The notes under the pieces: generated by a model | What the model was told of the DNA's origin: nothing | The model's input: only the letters and a program-made list of their open reading frames with translations | Database searches by the model: none | Source: Lingula anatina | Lineage: Eukaryota; Brachiopoda; Lingulata; Lingulida; Lingulidae | Assembly: GCF_001039355.2 (NCBI RefSeq) | Contig: NW_019775437.1 | Span: 347,781 to 404,618 of the forward strand | Length of the DNA: 56,838 nt | Direction: 5' to 3' | Shown here: positions 1-14,600 of the stretch, in pieces | Layout of the letters: every line of letters begins with the position of its first letter | Position numbering within the stretch: position 1 is the first letter of the stretch | Program-made: the position numbers and the translations under genes

Positions 1-40
<40 letters not shown>

Positions 41-116
41 TAAAAAAAAACAAATAAATAAAGAAAAAATAAAAAAAAAATAAAGAAAAGAAAAAAGAAA
101 GTAAAATAATCAAAAA
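1..116. repeat. (TG)n microsatellite followed by an A-rich tract
   Basis: An uninterrupted TG dinucleotide run fills about positions 4-39. It is followed to about 116 by adenine-rich sequence with scattered t and g. This is simple-sequence DNA with no coding signal. The window starts inside or at the edge of the repeat, so its true length is unknown. Confidence 0.95.
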
Positions 117-3100
117 TGTCTTTTGGGGTTATTCAGTGCTCGATGGAGTCAGCCTCACACAAAAGTGGACAAAGCGTTTGTTGTCATGTTTTGAACGTCT
201 TGGTTTGGAGGCCCCCCTAATGATGAATAATCGCAATGATGCTACTGCCACACAGGCAGTGGGTGCAATAAGATTAGCCAGAGTGAAAAATAATAATCTT
301 GGGAAACTCCCTGACAAAGCCTTGGTGAAATCACAAGATTTTACTTATTATCAAACCCTTCCATGGGCTCGCTGTATTCGTAGGTTGTTCAGAATGTGTA
401 TTGGTGGAGGTAAATTTAGGTTTATCCTGCTTCTGGGCATGTAACACTGACGTTGGCTACACGGGCGAGCATAGGCAAGATTTCGAAATATGATTCGCCG
501 GTGCGTTTCTCATCATTTTTCAATTAAGGTCTATCGATCTTTTACCTGTAAGTGAGCGTTTGTTGACGGGGTTTGACATATTTTGGTCGGAAGAAGGTTA
601 TATCGGGAAGCGCCATTAGTGCCATTCTATTAGTAGTCTTATGTCATTTGCAGACCAACACGCAGGCCAACCAAAATGGCCTTACAATCAAAAGTTATAA
701 TAAACTGACTTGGTAAATAATTTTATACAAAAATTTCTCACGGAAGGCATCAAGCGTGTACATGTACTGTCAGATTTGTCCCATTATCGCAATGAATCTC
801 ACCATTTTTTAAAACTTCTCTTTGGGTATTTTCACAATATTCCATGTGACGCGACTTTACATTTTCCTACCTCAAACAAACACGTCTAAAGCAAAAATTC
901 AAAAATGCGATTTAATAGACAATGTGAACGAATAGTAATACATTTATACCCCCTTATAATATAAGCTATAACTACCATTCTATTTAGGACTACATCTTTG
1001 CGATATTAGTCCACACATACTAGTGTCTGAACTAAACATGTAATATAGACCTACACGTAAAATCAACTCAATTTTTTTTTCATTTTTCTCATATTTATGT
1101 AACTTACGCAGTTTTACCTGTAGAACTCAAAAACAAATAACATACATAAAAAAAGAAAATTTGCATCTATTTAAGTCACCCGGTGATAGACGAACGCTAT
1201 TTGCTTGTCAACATCATTTGCCTCATGCGGAGCGCTGAGCCCTCCCTATTTCTAAACAGCTAGTCCCTCTCTACATGCGAACACCATGGCGACAGGCAGA
1301 GGGGCAGGCGCTACATACCAGGCTCGCTATTTATTTTCGGGTTTATCAGAGTTGCCTATCTATTTTGGTCAACAGACTGACAAGTGGTGTTCCAGACTAG
1401 GAAAGAGCCGAAAGGAGTCCCGTACAGACAATATTCCAATTTGATACCTTGCTTTTTTTAAATATACGGGGTATGTGTACGGCCTGTTGTCTCCGCAAAT
1501 ATTGTGTATTTGTATCTGTTTTTATTTTCAATTTAGAAACAAACACTGCATCCGTCTGTACAGCGCCTAGAGAATATTATCTGTTACCATGCACCTATAT
1601 GAAGTTTTCTTCGTATTATTATAAATACGAAACATCGTTCACGTTAGGGTATATGTTGCGTATGCTTACCTTTCTCTAACAGTAACATATTCAAATTTTG
1701 GAATTTGCTATTGTTTTGTTTTTAATTATATGTTCGATATTTGAAAATCATCAATCATTCAAAATAAAATTAAAAAGTAAAGTTGAACATCCAAGTCGAC
1801 GACATTTGTTTTGAAGAAAAAAAAAAAGAAGGAGACGAGGATCGGGATACAGTCCACTGTTAATAATTGAATAGTATGTGCAGTCCTGGTTAGGTTCCTT
1901 CACTCATTTACACAATTAAACTTGAACCAATGGCAGTCTGCCAACTGGTACCGCCTCCTTACGAGTCTCATGTGCCAATAACGGGAGATTCCAACGGAGC
2001 ACAGAGCGACAGTCAACAGCTGAAATCACGGAGCTTAAAGGGTGGAATTTGAGCCGCTCTGTAGTAACCATCCATCACACGGGATGTCAGAAACACCTTG
2101 GTCACCGTAGAAATCGTTCACTACTCCTGCAATCACTATTGTCTGATCTATCCCCGCGTTCTCAAGGTACCTCCACGGGGCCGCGGGTGGACTTCCCAAG
2201 GCCCTATCAGGTTATTTTTAATATCTGATCAAACTGTTCTTTATTCCCCACTGCGCAGTACTTCCACTTTACAAAGCATTGGTCTGCTGGGTAAAATGGC
2301 AAGGCCTAGGTAGTTTTATCAAAAAATCTTATCAAGGTGTTCTTTGCTGTCATCAGTGTTGTGTTCGAACGGAACAAAAAAAGAAACCTATTGGCATGCA
2401 AGCCGCAGCGTTTGCCGGGTCTCACTTCCCGAGGAGATGTACCAAGATACCCGTTCATCCTGTCTCAAACTAAACCTAAACCAGCTTTTATTTGATAAAG
2501 ATTAGATTACACGAAATAATATATTTCTAGAGCTGTCACCATCTTCTTCCGCTTTGTGCAGGGACGAAATTTATGCTACAGTGTTATCCGTGTCACTTAT
2601 TGACGAATTCCCCATGTATGTAGGTCTACTGTACGGTTTTCTTAATGGTCTACATTATCATCAGTTATATATCCAATTTCTAGTGGGATCTGAGAAATAA
2701 GTTAATGCCCAATCCAGATATTACCTTTGGCACAATTTCTTTACATTTCAATTAGTTATACAGAGTCTAAGACGCAGTGATGAACTATGATAACTACCTC
2801 CATCCATAGATGAGGCCATAGTAATACTCAGCTTCTGTCGGGAAGACGCTGTTTAAATAATTCAAAAACGTTTTGTAGCTTGTCTTCAGCCAATGACGGC
2901 GAACGACTTGTGGCTTTTTTCTTATGTCGTTGACTGGCCTAACTGATAATAACAATCCTCTTACACTCACCCTTAATAATAATTATGAACTGGACGAGAA
3001 TCACACTGAAAGTACACCGACCAGCTCATCACCAGAAAGAAGGCGATGACACTCAATTTTCTGAAAAAAATATTTCCATATGCATCATTTCACTTCGACA

Positions 3101-4425
3101 AAACAGTTCATCAGATAGTTTCACGTTGCTTCATTTTGTTTAATTCAGAAATGCTGCCCCCAAGGTAGCGCTGCTTATGAATCACATCGGCTAATTCACA
3201 GAGTCCAAAATAAAAATAGCAAGTGCTTCTAAAATTCTGTAATAACACATGCTTTTATGCAGATATTCACTAAGACTAATGTACTTTTGTCAACTAGTAT
3301 ATTTCGATATAAACATATAACACACAAACACGCACGAGTGCGGACACGAGGACGCGCGCATTAAAGAAGTCAAGTTTTGAACAAATCCAAATCAATTTTA
3401 TTTCATCACTCAAAAATCAGTTACATATGTACTTATGTTTGGCACTGAATATTATTTACAGACATAATGTTCCCCAGTGCAGTTTTATCAGAACACTTGA
3501 CTAGATACCAACGTGTGAAAAAGTCCCGAGGTTTGACCTGCATAATCAGCCCCATACGCAGTCTTATACGTCACGATTAGATAGCAGCTTTTGCGGCAGG
3601 TACAGGTGCCGGTATAGGCCGCTTAACAAGGTATTTGCCGTAATAATTTGTTTGTTGACAAATCCTGAAAGGTAGTATTACTGGGCTATAATTTATTGGC
3701 TCATTGATATCAAGCATTGTCTTAAGGCATTATAAGATAAACTAGTAACCCTGAAGTTTACCGTAGAGTGTTAATTGGATGAAGGCTATTCGAATGCAAT
3801 CTGTATCAATTTGGTTTTGTGATCGTGTTTGCGGTTACCGAGTTTAAATTTTCGAATGCGTCTTTAGAAAGTAAAAAAAAAGAAGATAGAGCTGAAATGT
3901 TTGTATCTTAATATGAAAGTCTCCATAAAAAAGTGACACTTTGGCTACACGTGTATCACCCTAAAGCATATAGACTCGCAGATACGGTCAAGTTTATCTG
4001 TCAAGATGTTCAAGAATATTTATGAAGGGTAAATCTTCCGCGGCGCTGTGGTGGAAACTTCACACGACCTCCAAATCACTTCGTCTGTAGAAATCCAATT
4101 TATCTCCCCTCCCTCTCTGGATAACATTGAGCATCTGGGAGCTCCTAAGTCTTGTTTGTTGACGGTCGCTACTGGCGTTCAATGGACCTAATCTAACGCC
4201 AAGACATTAAGGTATCATCCAGGACCCTCCCGCATATTTATCTTCAGTCTCAGATATCCTGGGATTTACACAGAGAATCATTTAGATTAGAAACGGTCAT
4301 GTTTTACATGTGTAAACAACCATTAACCTTTGGCAAATGGCGCGTGGTTGTTTGTGCTCTTGCGTATTGCCTGGAAGCGATAATATCAAAAAGCGAAAAA
4401 TACTGATATGGTGGCTTTGATCTTG

Positions 4426-4545
4426 ATACGTTTTTTGCACTCAGGGCCATGAAAAAAAAACACAATTTGCCAATTCAAAATTTTTATACGTTTTTTGCGC
4501 TCAGGACCTTGAAAAGGAAAACACTCTTTGCTGATTATTTAGCAA
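4426..4545. repeat. Two-copy tandem duplication of about 61 bp
   Basis: Two adjacent imperfect copies begin with atacgttttttgc at about 4426 and about 4487. Each continues through a 'ctcagg' segment, a 'tgaaaa' segment and an 'aacac' segment, ending near ttgc(c/t)(a/g)att. The copies differ by several substitutions and a small indel. This is a local duplication with no coding potential. Confidence 0.75.
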
Positions 4546-4726
4546 ATTGAATAGCTTTTGACATTTTATTTAATTACTCGATTTGGATGACTAGTATATA
4601 AAGTGTCTTCTCAAATGTAATGACACACGGGCTGTAATCAAGAAATGCTGGTATTAAAATTGGTCTATTTATAAGAATTATTGATTAAATAGTTGCGAAA
4701 GGCATCAATAAACATTTGGCCAATCA

Positions 4727-4824
4727 ATAATAATAATAATAATAATAATAATGATAATGTAATTTTACAACTTCGTCAAACCGTCTTATGGTTGTATACA
4801 ATAATAAATGCAATTTCACACACA

Positions 4825-4855
<31 letters not shown>

Positions 4856-4859
4856 GCGC
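4727..4859. repeat. Compound microsatellites (AAT)n and (CA)n(CG)n
   Basis: A run of AAT trinucleotides occupies about 4727-4752. About 65 bp downstream, a CA run (4817-4841) passes directly into an alternating CG run (4841-4859). The alternating purine-pyrimidine tract is of the kind that can adopt Z-DNA. Short open frames called through it are artefacts of the repeat. Confidence 0.95.
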
Positions 4860-7800
4860 ATATATGATTTCAAAGAGAAAACCAGAGAGAAATTTAACAA
4901 AAATTGTTGAGTATAAATGTACTGACTGCATATTTGAAAACAAAAATGCTTGGCATTCACTGAATGAAATTCAAAACTGTGCATGTTACTTTAAATAGCA
5001 GAAGTGTTGGGTTTTTTTAGTTTTTCCCCTAAGTATGCATTTGTAAATTTGGTTTAAATTTTCCGTTTTATTGGGCCAGTGATGAAAATAAGATATCAGT
5101 CCATTGCGCAACATAATATAATAATATCAGTATAAAGATGAGTTTAATTTTCCACACCTCTGTGAGTGTTATCCGACTTGAAACGTATCGAAAAAAATAA
5201 GGTTTTGCCAAAGCAATTTAAAACAGCCTATAAAGCAAAATTCCCAAGACGTACCGCCCTCATAATAAAGCTACTCATTTGATGAAAGAACAGAAGAATA
5301 AAGTTTTTATCGACAGTGTTCCCGGCTCGACAGAGGAAGGCTCGTCTCTCTGTCCCCGTTGTTCTGCGCTTAGCAACGGCGGTCAGGAGTGACGAAGACG
5401 AAACTTATCAGCCCGGAGCGTCTTGGCATGAATATCGATTGCACTTCCGAAGACCATTTTTCAATTCCTTCGCCGTCCAAAGGTGTAAAGGAGTGATAAA
5501 GAAAAACGATTTAAAGCCTGACACTCGCAGGTGGGAGAATTCTCATCGACCCCCTTAATACCAACTCTTCGTTTATGATAAATTAATTGGGAGACATAAT
5601 TAAACCAAACTAACGCTTAGTTTTAATCAGTATCCATAAAGACAATTATCACCTACGCATCATTTCGCCACGTTGTTAGAGGATGGTAATTAAAAGAAAT
5701 GAAGCATCCGAAAGTTATTGCGATTAGTATTAAAGAATAATGGCACAGCGGGATGTATGGAGTTTGAGGGTTTTCTACTACTAGAAACTTTTGTAGAAGT
5801 TTGGAAATAAGTATAAATGATTAAGATATCCAGTGACAAAACAAAACAATGTTTTCCATCTTACCTCTGTTAATAATGATAGATGATTGCAATCTAAGGT
5901 AAAGTATCCTCTTCTGTCATTTTTTGGTCATAATGCGTATTGTACTTCAAATAATTTTATCAAAAACCCAAGGTGTCAGTTCTTCGTAATCATCTACATG
6001 TTAGCATAAATTCTTTTAACCAAGAACCATGTTATTGCACTTGGAAGAAAAAAATATGTCATCGTTAACAATTATTTTGAGAGTTCATTAATCTGATCGT
6101 TTATTAAAAAACGCTTAGCGTCAGAAAAAACGATAATTCTTTACACTTCTTTTCATGCGTTGCGATTCGATAAAAAAACAACAACAATTATTCTGTTGGG
6201 ATATAAGAGTGAATATGACCGCCCATGGTTCACGAACACTAACAGCGCATTGTCTTAACTTTTTCGTCGTATATTAATAATGCCATCCTTTAATGTGCTC
6301 ACTGTTTCTCGTAGGGTGTCGTAAGCGCACTGCAGATTTTAATCATTCCAAGAGAATGCTGTAGTTTCATTTGCTGTGTATTCATTATCATTTATATCTT
6401 TATATGGTTAAAGACATCATATTTATTCGTGTTTCAGTATTTAAAATTGCTACTGACAAAAAAATTATACATGATTATAAACACACAGCAACTGAAACTA
6501 TACAGCAGTCTCCAAATATTTCTTTAATTTGTGGCCATGATTGTTAAGCATGGCCACGGAGATGATTTATATCCACTTTCGTCAATAAGAATTTTGTTTG
6601 TGTTAAAAAGTTCCCGTAGTTTCAGAGATCATCAAAAGACACTATGAAAATACATTTCACAGATCGCCGTGAGTACTGGCTGGGAACATCTAAAGTGATA
6701 CTTGTATTAGACCTCAGGAAGTTTTTAAAAAAGGTATTTTGGAGATATATTTTACCTGAAAAGAACATATATTATACAATAAAATCCTGGTTTGCCTTGA
6801 GAAATCAGATTTATAATTGCTTGATAATCACTCAAAACGGAGCTCTCATGGAAACGTGTGTGTGTGTGTTTTAAAAGTAGTAAATTTTCCTTTAGATAGT
6901 TAAGGCTTATCATTTGTAATATAATATATATATAAGAGAAAATGTATAACTACAGGGCCCTCCGTTTTCAAAACTAATTTCAAGCCACGATTTTAAAAGT
7001 CATTATTGCTCCTATTTTTTAAAATACTTTTTGAAATAACGTTTTCTTTTCATATTCATATTTTTGGCTTTTTATTTCGTCATCGAGCTTTCGAATTTCT
7101 CAATATCCGTCAACAGCGTGACAAAATTGAGGCAGCGTTTGCATATGTAAGACATTTTGACATTAGAAATGTTTCATAATACTTTCATTATCGTATGTTA
7201 AGCATTTTTATTTCTGGCACTATGGTAATATATCAACCCTAAAGCACATTATTTCTTGCTCTTTCCACTATAAAGGCATCCCGTTTAATTAATGGCTAAC
7301 AAACCTTTGTTTGAAAATACGTTCTTAATCTATTTTTCGCTTTTTATATTTCCTGTTTTTGACATCTCATTGTCCATACTGAACACATTTTCTGCTTCTT
7401 AACTTGCACCAAACTTGACCGGGACTGAATGATTGTCATCTAAAATTTACTCGACATCCCAAGTTATAAAGTCATGCATTGTTCATATATTGTCAAATTA
7501 TTATAAGATAATGAGATGACATAAATCTTATCAATAGAAACGTATGAATTAAAAATGCAGTGATTTGTTAAGAAAAATACGAGACTTTGCGGGAAATGAA
7601 AAACTCCTCAGATGTTGTTAAGTTGTCAAGACACCGCACTTTGCACCCCGAGAAAACTGCCACGTCCTGCGCGGCGTACAGCTTTCTCAGAAGCGATAAT
7701 TTCTCCAAGAAACACACCTTTGTTGTTTCTTTTCTCTCGGCAAATCGTCGTAAACTCACAGCCAAACATAAGAAAGCATTGCCTCTGCGGCTTTCATCCC

Positions 7801-10800
7801 GCGAGAAGAGCCCATTCATCACGACTAATCACCAATTGCGCAGATTGAATGTCGGGGCTTTCAATTGGAATTTTATGAATTGTTCTTGTCTCTGACGCTG
7901 GCATTATTCATTACAAGGCCCAATTAGAAGCAAAACGATTATGATTTTCCTCTTCTGTCCTTTGATGTTTGCAGACTTAGATGAAAACGTCGATATTTCG
8001 CGACCCCGTCTGCATGTCGGCATACCAGAAGCATGTATTTAGGCGCTTACTTCATGCCGCTAAACCATGGTCTTCTTCCCCATATTTTCTGCTTTTTGTC
8101 ATTTAAGATAATTTTCCCATCATATCAATCCATGCTTTGTCTATTTACTATTGTTTTTGACTTGCGCAGTAAAGGTGCGTAGAATATAAGTGTGATAAAA
8201 TTATCAAAATATTTGCGGTTTTTATCTGTGTCAACGATAAGTCATGTTTGGAAATAGTTTACTTCTCTAGCTACAATAATTACACATGTGATACGCATTT
8301 AAATGTGAAAACCGATTGAAATTCAATGAATGATATCGATTTTATTGCAACATAACAATAATTTTGGTTGGTTAACCAGAGTTATATATCTCAAAATATT
8401 TTCCATATTTTATAAACAAAATTAAAATTATTCTTTACAGGAACAAGTCTATTATTTTTTTCAGTATTATATAATGTAAAGAAAATAGTCTTTTTTTTTC
8501 ATGACATGGTTTGTTTATGTAAAGGTATAAATATTTAAAAATTAAAAACGTATGAATTTATCGGCCTTAATGAAACTTGACGGATTAAAACGACGCTGAG
8601 AACTCTCCAGCCATCTTGTTCGTTATGAAGCGTTAGTCTGCCCTGTTACTGCAATATACGACAAGAAAAGAACCGTCGTATATTCTAGCGAACATTGTAT
8701 TGAAACATTTTTTCAAAGATGACCACCTATTAAGATGTAATAAAAAGTGATTAAATTGTCTACAGGGCAAAATTCTACTTCTTTTCATTTTTTTTTCATC
8801 AAAATTTGAAGTTTTATAAGTTGGGAAAAGTAATTAAGAATTTGCCTTTGAGGGCCCTCTTTTGCCGTCCGCTTGTTAAAAAAGACCATGAAAAGTCAAA
8901 GCTTAAAGAATTAAAGAAGCATACACATTAACCCACGTGTCCAGACTCACTCAAACATCGCAACAAACAGCGATTATGAAATATATAAAAGAATCATAGC
9001 TCCGATTACAAAAAATAAATAAATAAATAAATAAGTAAATAAAAATCAAAACCCGACAGTTAAATGGAAGGATTCGAGTTCTTCAAAAAAAGCAGATTAT
9101 GTAAGGAAGTGGTTAGAATGGCCACACATGAGAGAGGCCGAGGGCCCGATAGGAAAATTAAGAACGCTTCATCGGCTTAAGCGGCGAGAGATAAGTAACT
9201 GATTGACAATGATCAAATCGCTCTGACCACAACACCTGTATTAATAATTTTATTTTTTAAAACTAAATTTTCTTGTGATTGCGCGGCTCCGTGTGTCCGC
9301 ATGTTCATGTTTACCTTTGCGGTCATGTGTAAGCACGTGGCAATCTGCGCTTTCACGCGTCTGTGTCTACGCCCGTAAGCGCGTGCGTGTGCATGGTGCG
9401 TGTGGCTGTGTGTTTGTGAGTGTCACTTCACCCTTTCCTGACACCTGTTTCCCTATTGTTCCACGGTATCGGGAACTATCAACAGACAAAATAAATAACT
9501 TGACATATTCGTGTACCCTTGATGGGTATTAGGACGTTTACGATATCTTTGTCAAGAGACAAGACAAATACACTGACCGATGACAAACACGCTGGACCAA
9601 TGTCCGGAACGCCGTTAATGGCTTGACCGGGCAACGTTGGGGAGTAACGGATGTATGTCCATTCTTCAAATTCTTAATAAACTGTATACTTATTGCACAT
9701 TGTCTACTTGTCAAATTAAACGTTCTCTTGTTTGACCGCTCTTCAGATAGTTGAGATCCAATAACATAGACTTAAACAATGGGGTATTTACAATTTTTCT
9801 TGCACAATAATAAATATTATTGACAGGCGTGCGGTAGGTAGTAATTAATAGCACACGCGCGCTCCTTATGACGCTGGGGTTAATTCGTGGTTACGACAAG
9901 ACAGTATCATTTTAATGAAATGCGCTCGACCTCTGACCATTTGAATGCAACGTTTATCAATTAATTAAATGTTACGCTCATTCTTAAATCAGAGAAATAA
10001 CAATCGATAAAACATCGCAGTGAGCGTTTTAAACCCGTATGGTTAGGCGCTTAAATACAGAGGCGTATGTAGCTGAATTAATAAAGTTTTGCTTTATTGT
10101 ATTTCATGGCTGGAACCTTCACGTATTAATTACCTGCTGATGCCGAAAACCCCGAAGTGAAACATTTTTCAAATTAAAACTTGCCAGCAGAAAAAAAGCT
10201 CCATTTATTAAATATGGCGGGGATATAAGTATAGACTCAAATATATGTACGGATAAATAATTTGTCGTGTAAAAATCTGTATTACAAAACGATCAAATAA
10301 AGAACACTGTGGGAAAATATTTGAAAAGGAACTTTTGAAAAATGGAGTGAGATGGGCCATAAAACATTTTATGTGAATTTAACATAGAGCCATAAATGTT
10401 ACGGTACGTAATTATGAAGTACATATTCTTTAAATGATATTAGCTTTCTAATACTTTACAATATTTGTCTTTTTACAAATACTACTTGTATACACTGAAA
10501 ACCTCCTCCTGTGCGTTTTTTAAACAATGACATTATGATGCTGATTTTTGCAGCTTTCGTTTTCGTCTCCTCCCCCCCTCCTAAAAAAAATTCAACATAT
10601 CAAAATTTTTCTGTTTGATTTACCCATTTTAAAATAAACTTGAGATTTTCTTTTGATCTGCTTTGCAGAGACACTACCAACCCCCTCCCCCGGCTCTCTA
10701 TCAATCAACGCTTAAAGCTTGGCAAAACGCCAATATATGCTGTGTTACACAACTGAAAACGAACATCCTTTTGTATTCCAATTTATATCCATATTTTTTT

Positions 10801-11576
10801 ATTATGTTGTTTCCAATTACCGCTCCGTATTCCATCTTATCCTTTCCATTGAGATTTTTTCTTATTATGAAACCGCCATCTACACTGTATTTTCACATCT
10901 TCATTTTATAATTATTTTATTGAATTATCATTCCTCTTTCCATCCCTTTCCGATGCTCCCGTCTAACGGAACATGCATTTCTTAATCTCAACTTTTCATC
11001 ATTTCCCCTGTTTTCTATATTTCAATATGAAAATATCACCCCCCCCCCCCCCACCCACACACACACACCAACCAAAACTCCCATGTTTTCCTCTCACACC
11101 TGTGTCCAACCCCGCAACTCTATCAGCCCGCTATTGTTCCTCCCATGGCTCTAGGCACGGTCCACGTATTGAAGATCAGGCCCCACCACCGCAAGACGCA
11201 TAACTTTTCGGTGAGTTAACTTTGCTCCCTTTCTTCTCTCCAGTGAGAAGGCACTGACTAAGCTCATCTTTTCTGTTTAAGGTGACAATGTCCGCTCTTT
11301 CGATGTAAAATAGATCAATTTGTGCGGCATTGTGCGTTAACACCGGCCGCTGTGTGATTCTAACCGCCCGCCGGCTACAGATGTTTCATACCTTCACGAA
11401 AATTCGAAAATAATGATATCCTGGGTCTGAAGACTTTTAACTCCCGAACAATGAGTAGTATTGAAGAGAGACGAAAGATTTTACTTTGATGTGAACTGGC
11501 CTGGGAGAGGATTGAGAGAGTGCCCAAGAAATCTTCAACCCAGGTTCATCCCACTACAAATGTTCATATCTACCTC

Positions 11577-11652
11577 TCTCTCTCGCACACACACGCACAC
11601 ACACACGCGCGCGCGCACACACACACACACACGCTTTCTCTCTCTCAGACAC
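11577..11652. repeat. Mixed (TC)/(AC)/(GC) microsatellite
   Basis: Short TC runs flank an AC run broken by a central GC stretch (about 11608-11616). It resembles the CA/CG tract near 4840. Open frames on both strands here are low-complexity repeats and are not annotated as genes. Confidence 0.9.
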
Positions 11653-14600
11653 ACGCCCACACATCAAAAACAGCTCAGTAAAGCGAGTACTACTGCACAT
11701 ATTACAAATGACAGACACATCACTTGAATGATCAATAATAGTTAACTTAACCGTGATATCACAAATGCGCGACAAGAATAACGGGAAAAAATACACAGAC
11801 TTGTAAGACATATGTACCAAAATAATTATAAAACCCCGGCAAAATGTTGTGAAGTGGGCAATAGTATAATAAATATACCTTTTACAGCCTAATTAGTTTT
11901 TAGTGATAAATAAAATTGCGTAAAAGCAGCCAAAGAAACGAAAATCAAGTTCAGCATCACTCACACACAAACAAACAAAAAACTACATACTAAACTGGGA
12001 AAAATTGACAGCCAAAGTATCAGTATTAACACAGACTGATTTTCAAACTGCCAGTTAGCCGAACGATTGCAATATAAATGATTAATCTATCGCTTTAAAC
12101 CAATACTACAAAAATCAATATGAGAGCAAATTTAAAAATTGTGAAATATAGATACTACTGACAAATTTATCAATAACGTGTTCATCAATGGAAGAAAGCT
12201 GGATTGATTATCAAAGAAAAATATGCACGGCACATTTATCTAAATGGTGATAAAAAACAAAAGAATCAAGTGGAAATATATCTGCAGGAAATAAATGTGA
12301 ATGATAAATATATCTGTGCTGTGATGTTTTACAAAGAATGCAGAAGTAAATAACTATTGAAATGGTGATTAGTAAATTTATCAAAAATTGCGATTGTAAA
12401 AGGAGGAATGGACAGGCACCAGCACTTTCCCCGTTCCTGCGTGATTCACCCGAACCCAAGTTGCTGTCTGTGAAGCCCAATTATTCATTTAACGGTTATG
12501 AATACATTGCGCACGCGTCCGACCATACGTTGGGAAAGTGATTACCTTAAACATGTCTTAATCCATCAAAATATAAAACGTTGTGTTTTCTAATAACACG
12601 TGGCCAATTGACCATAAAATCATTTTCAATTAAGGCCCTTGTGTCAAGAGCACTCGTGAGTAGGGCAAGAACAATCGGCAAGAAACAGACAAAGAACAGT
12701 TAACAAAACGGTACTTAAAATGGCGGAAGTCAATCACAGGACAAAAACGCCGGAATCGTCTGCCTGATTTCTGCGGCACAGCAGAAACTTCACCGACTCG
12801 TACACTAGTTGAACTCTCCCATTGTTTTTCTCGAAATCATAATTTATCAACATATCAAAATTAATGATGAGAACGCTGCCGCTTTTCGACTCATAATTTG
12901 GACGTGTGGCAAGCAGTCCAAGATAATGATAGGTATTTCCCTATTTTACGTTGGCGTGTGAGCGCAGACATAACTTTAATTGATCAAAGGATGCGTTGGT
13001 GAAATTGATCGCCATCAAGTTTCGTTTCAATTACCGAATGAATGGGACAGAAAATATTACGATAATGGTGAGCATTTAGGATCGCCCGGACACTAATATT
13101 AAGACTCTTGAGCCATGTGAAAAATCCTAACGTTTTTTTTTTACTACTAAAGATGAACAACAGTATTAGAAAAAAGATTTTGATTTGTACTGTGAAAGTC
13201 AGTTAGTACATAAAGACATAATATGTCTATATTGGTTGCAAAACCGATATTAAAAAGTATACATTTTATAGTGAACAAATCACTGCAGAAACAAGATAAT
13301 TCTAAAAAATCTAAAGGGATAAAAACAATCAGTTGCAAAAGGAGTTTCTTCACAATAACATAAAATCAGAGTTATTTTCACTCAGATGTTCGGTGTCTTT
13401 CCCCTCACTTTCTTCGGGAAATGATCTATAGGAGCAAAATTGACGAACACAATATTATTTTAATTGAGTGTATAGCAAAGACGGTGAAATTATCTAATTA
13501 AAAAAAAAACAGTAAGTGATTTTATAATGAAAGCTATTTTATGGCCTGATAACTGATGTTCGTGTATATGTGTTATATTCTTCCTTAATTTAAATTGTGC
13601 TGTATTTACTTCCTTTTTATCACCAATGAATGCTTCTATTCATGTGACCTGATTGTCTATTGCTTCTTTGCGGAAGAGGAAGATATAATTTTAGCAGAGG
13701 AATTACATATAAATATAGGGAAAACCTAATGGTGACGATTCCTCGACAGAGACACAGTTACAGGATGTTTTGCACTATTGTAAAAATGTATATTATTTTG
13801 GAATGATTACACATCAGTCTTTGCCACTTGTCTCAACAAATAATATAGCATATGTGCTTTTATCTAATTTTATGTAAACTAACCTATCCACGTTAAAAAC
13901 GTCTACATGTGGAAGTAATTCAACATGGCAAAAGGACGCTTGGCAATCTCACCTGACAAAGATGGCGCTTAATTATTGATCACAACTGTCACTTCGTCGT
14001 AAACATTTATCAGGGAAATTAATTGTAATGGGGACCTACTACAATTATCGGTTGTAGGGTTCAAGTTTTATTCTCGGGCCATGAAAACATTACTCTTTTC
14101 TCTTCATCTCAGCTGTTCACTTTCTCATAGTTCTAGACAGTGGCTTTTTTTTCTTCTCCACTAGATCGTCTGCTACTTGCGCCTAAGATAAGCCGTTATC
14201 ATGCATACTTGAATCGCCTTGTTTCCAGTTGTCCGACTTATTGAATATCAATAATTAGAAGGCACCACGTCTTATTAATTACCAAAGATTAAAATCTCTT
14301 AAACGATCCCGGTGGATGTGGGATCTTGCTTGGTGCGCGCGGTGGCGAATGGTTGCTAACTCGAAGGCGCGTTTTGTATCAATTTTTTTCTATCTCTCTC
14401 AAGCCTTGTGTTGCAGTGTTGTAATCCCCCGTGTAGGTAAATACACTAGAGCGGACATATTTGTATAGGTTATAATACCCGGGATGCGGAGATATTTAGT
14501 AAGTGTTCGGTCTTTATAGCGTGTGATCGCCCAAGTGTTTGCAGCAAACACGCTACTTGTGAAGACCTTAGGATACACACACATCTTTGCTAACCACGCA

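Noticed and set aside
136-444. 102-aa open frame near the left edge
   Set aside because: It starts at a non-ATG codon, shows no family resemblance, and an equally long frame runs on the opposite strand. It could be an eroded transposon fragment, but nothing supports that.
4693-4998. Overlapping open frames on both strands through the AAT and CA/CG repeats
   Set aside because: The peptides are translations of microsatellites (runs of Asn, His-Thr, Ala-Arg).
5316-5558. 80-aa plus-strand frame with mixed composition
   Set aside because: There is no recognisable domain, no clear splice context and no ATG-dependent support.
9275-9532. 85-aa Cys/Val-rich frame
   Set aside because: It derives from a GT/GC-rich low-complexity stretch. 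The cysteine spacing fits no known domain.
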